Below are positions 63,740-64,000 of a stretch of DNA of 64,000 bases, piece after piece (position 1 is the first letter of the stretch; the number at the start of each line of letters is the position of its first letter). The stretch lies in the NCBI GenBank assembly GCA_030998225.1, contig JAPYXD010000266.1:310001-374000 (forward strand), given 5' to 3'. Under the pieces are notes generated by a model. That model ran no database searches, had not been told where the DNA came from, and worked only from the letters and a program-made list of their open reading frames with translations. The position numbers and the translations under genes are program-made. This stretch comes from Diplolepis rosae. Its lineage: Eukaryota; Arthropoda; Insecta; Hymenoptera; Diplolepididae.

Positions 63740-63979
63740 CTCTGAAGAGACAAAATCCTGCACGTCAATTTCCCCTACTGAATACGCATTTCCATTGCCA
63801 ACGTTGAGAGAAGCGACCGTAGTATCCTAAAAAAAGTGAAAAATATTTTGTATTTTAGTTTCCTTAAAGTAATTATTAAAAGCAAGTTATACCTCTGAAG
63901 AGACAAAATCCTGCAAGTCAATTTCCCGTACTGAATACGGATTTTCATTGCCAACGTTGAGAGAAGCGACCGTAGCATC
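63740..63979 (-). repeat. Tandem duplicated 87-base exon
   Basis: Two copies (63,979-63,893 and 63,826-63,740) each follow a TTTTTTTAG-type acceptor and encode VASLNVGN, YSV and QDFVSSE in the same frame. The upstream copy ends at donor GTATAA; the downstream copy reads on for about 60 more bases to a GTAAGT donor at 63,676 and contains a stop near 63,702. They differ at 7 of 87 bases or so, giving about six residue changes. The length, a multiple of three, would allow either copy to be skipped without a frame change. Confidence 0.75.
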
Positions 63980-64000
63980 CTAAAAAAGTGACAAATATTT

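Larger units (their letters stand above)
60195..63979 (-). pseudogene. P-element/THAP9-type transposase gene with introns, partial at the window edge
   Basis: At least ten exons with GT-AG borders can be followed on the minus strand: 63,979-63,893; 63,826-63,677; 63,605-63,423; 63,296-63,169; 63,083-62,897; 62,804-62,429; about 62,196-61,851; 61,768-61,616; 61,513-61,365; 61,258-61,061; 60,944-60,195. The product is a nuclear DDE-type transposase relative. Early exons encode a Cys pair (EFCVPC) and a coiled-coil region. Then come NIASLPSEQQQAVRTCFEA and RWIYECILMRIKSKSLY, the LLDEMQLTPSVSFD block with the first catalytic Asp, HPCDEKEQLWFLSDFPHLI, MNQD-like LNQDALE, and FFGLVRQACGSNDHPDSRKF. 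A deletion and frame change near 62,015 affect the region of the second Asp, and one exon has an in-frame stop. The THAP zinc finger is not visible. Confidence 0.8.

Overview
This window looks like nuclear DNA from an insect, probably a hymenopteran such as a parasitoid or gall wasp. The order is inferred from the mix of element families, not from any host marker gene. It is AT-rich, has no bacterial-style operons, and is built almost entirely of nested, decayed transposable elements. I see no confident single-copy host gene. The only multi-exon, spliced coding regions are at the right end: a P-element/THAP9-type transposase gene on the minus strand (60.2-64 kb, running off the edge) and a few exons on the plus strand (57.1-58.3 kb).

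Layout. 0-4.1 kb: a decayed non-LTR retrotransposon ORF2, split first by a 449-bp MITE and then by a complete solo LTR with an exact 4-bp target duplication. 4.3-4.9 kb: a fold-back repeat. 5.7-8.9 kb: LTR-like sequence and a minus-strand fragment of an F-type (errantivirus) envelope gene. 9.36-10.56 kb: a mariner-type element with about 200-bp inverted ends. 11.1-12.1 kb: tandem and inverted copies of a 324-bp repeat carrying a tRNA-like unit. 13.5-14.2 kb: a second LTR sharing a coding-like segment with the first.

15,584-28,875 is the centrepiece. It is a 13.3-kb Ty3/gypsy-type endogenous retrovirus bounded by an AGAG duplication and inserted into the tRNA-like repeat. Its 3' LTR is 2.6 kb. 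Its gag has seven CCHC knuckles, its pol has two successive retropepsin domains and a macro-like domain between RNase H and integrase, and its envelope gene follows a splice acceptor and resembles chuvirus-type glycoproteins. The coding frames are broken by stops and frameshifts, so the copy cannot encode intact products.

28.9-35 kb: the other half of the tRNA-like repeat, an unidentified ORF, a second decayed gypsy element on the minus strand (also with a macro-like segment), and a Penelope GIY-YIG fragment. 35.7-42 kb: a GC-richer block of LTR-like material on the minus strand, with a probable tRNA-Lys primer site, proline-rich repetitive ORFs, a minisatellite and arrays of hairpins whose stems vary while staying paired. 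42.6-49 kb: inverted Penelope fragments, one cut by an 857-bp fold-back element, plus an R1-type reverse transcriptase. 49.6-59 kb: several Tc1/mariner derivatives (two of them head-to-head palindromes), a piggyBac fragment, a hairpin MITE and an 1.85-kb element with inverted arms of about 660 bp.

The genes do not form a pathway. The main interest is the domain architecture of the 15.6-28.9 kb retrovirus and the repeated tendency of unrelated elements here to form palindromes and paired-stem arrays. All homology calls were made by eye from motifs; none was confirmed by a database search.
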